From Gemmatimonadota bacterium (GTDB lineage: Bacteria; Latescibacterota; UBA2968; UBA8231): a stretch of DNA of 6,071 bases. The notes below the pieces were generated by a model, which saw only the letters and a program-made list of their open reading frames with translations, did not search any database and was not told where the DNA came from. The position numbers and the translations under genes were made by a program. Each line of letters starts with the position of its first letter. The stretch's first letter is position 1. The DNA lies in assembly GCA_026706505.1 (NCBI GenBank), contig JAPOYQ010000492.1:1-6071 (forward strand). The letters run 5' to 3'. This document shows positions 5,570 to 6,071 of this stretch, in pieces.

Positions 5570-6071
5570 CTAGGTTGCGCGCTGAGATACTTGCGCCAAC
5601 TCGCATAAGAGCGCGGCCGAAGTGCGGATGCCGCGGTGAAAGTCGCGCATGGAAAAGCGCTCGTTGGGGCCGTGCCAATTGTCGGTGATTTGCCCCAGGC
5701 CGATGAGCAGGACCGGTGCCCCTGTCGCGGCGGCAAAATCGACGACGATGGGGATGGAGCCGCCCTCGCGGGTAAACACCGGCTCGACCTCGAATCCCTT
5801 GCGCATGGCCGCGAGCGCAGGCTCGACTAATGGATGGTCTAGGTCCAAGTAGTAAGCTGGTGAGCAATGTTGGTTTTTGAACTCGACGCGCGTGCCTGCG
5901 GGCAGACGAGCGCGGATGTGTCCTTCGAGGGCAGCTTGGATGTGCTCGGGATCTTGGTCGGGCGCTAATCGGCAGGAGATGGCAGCTCGGGCGACGGCCG
6001 GGATGACGGTGCGCGGACTGCCGCCGCTGAGGAGGTTGATGTCGAGGGTGGGACGAGTCCAGCGCCTTTCG
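5570..6071 (-). CDS. M20-family metallopeptidase (dipeptidase/ArgE/DapE-like), C-terminal part, cut by window edge
   Basis: The minus-strand frame is open from the right edge (first full codon at 6070) to the stop at 5570, giving the last 166 residues. The fragment opens ERRWTRPTLDINLLSGG, continues RTVIPAVARAAISCRLAPDQDPEHI (about 20-44) and ends with EGGSIPIVVDF, GAPVLLIGLG and DNWHGPNERF. The RPTLDIN...VIPA...RL.P.QDP part is the lid/dimerisation domain typical of M20 dipeptidases and carboxypeptidases. The second half is the C-terminal catalytic segment, where His133 of the fragment in WHGPNE is the expected zinc ligand. The N-terminal zinc-binding half lies beyond the window. Family members hydrolyse dipeptides, acylated amino acids or similar amides in the cytoplasm. 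It is the first visible gene of the leftward operon, and the dioxygenase starts 32 bp after it. Which substrate it uses cannot be told from this half. Confidence 0.88.
   Translation of the reverse strand, partial: ERRWTRPTLDINLLSGGSPRTVIPAVARAAISCRLAPDQDPEHIQAALEGHIRARLPAGTRVEFKNQHCSPAYYLDLDHPLVEPALAAMRKGFEVEPVFTREGGSIPIVVDFAAATGAPVLLIGLGQITDNWHGPNERFSMRDFHRGIRTSAALLCELAQVSQRAT

Noticed and set aside
5538..5867. N-terminal extension of the PhyH protein to 5867 or to ATG 5606
   Set aside because: The extra residues are arginine/proline-rich out-of-frame translation of the peptidase gene. GTG 5537 has a strong GAGGAA site and gives a family-typical N-terminus and length.
1..6071. CRISPR array, tRNA/rRNA gene, insertion sequence, defence or phage module
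   Set aside because: No spaced direct repeats, transposase, terminal inverted repeats or RNA-gene signatures were seen; the one direct repeat is a single 14-bp tandem pair.

Overview
The window looks like chromosomal DNA from a GC-rich, heterotrophic, probably uncultivated bacterium. A PhyH-type dioxygenase, an LDH2-family dehydrogenase, an M20 peptidase, sialidase-like or glycosidase-like proteins and a DUF6785/DUF6784-type membrane protein commonly occur together in metagenome-derived genomes of the Latescibacterota, Poribacteria and Planctomycetota. That assignment is inference from gene content; there is no rRNA, tRNA or other taxonomic marker here. I see no mobile element, CRISPR array or RNA gene.

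Left part (1-2525, minus strand). A large multi-pass membrane protein (327-2288) lies upstream of, and on the same strand as, a gene whose first 57 codons are visible at the left edge (1-171). That gene starts with a basic tail followed by an ELFIDDYLIE motif, which suggests a glycosidase-like protein. The 155 bases between them hold one small hairpin and no clear terminator.

Centre (2289-2525). An AT-rich divergent intergenic region separates the membrane-protein gene (leftwards) from a sialidase-like beta-propeller gene (rightwards, 2526-3638). It carries a perfect 14-bp tandem repeat, a perfect 12-bp palindrome and an overlapping hairpin. These are the best regulatory candidates in the window.

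Right part (3664-6071, minus strand). Three tightly packed genes are transcribed leftwards: an M20-family peptidase (3' part only), a PhyH-family Fe(II)/2-oxoglutarate dioxygenase with a GTG start, and an LDH2-family 2-hydroxyacid dehydrogenase joined to it by a TAATG stop/start overlap. The last gene converges with the sialidase-like gene across 25 bp.

Taken together, the left half looks like a carbohydrate uptake or processing locus built around an uncharacterised membrane protein. The right half looks like a small catabolic operon in which an amide or peptide bond is hydrolysed, a carbon is hydroxylated and a hydroxyacid is oxidised. The substrates cannot be read from the sequence.
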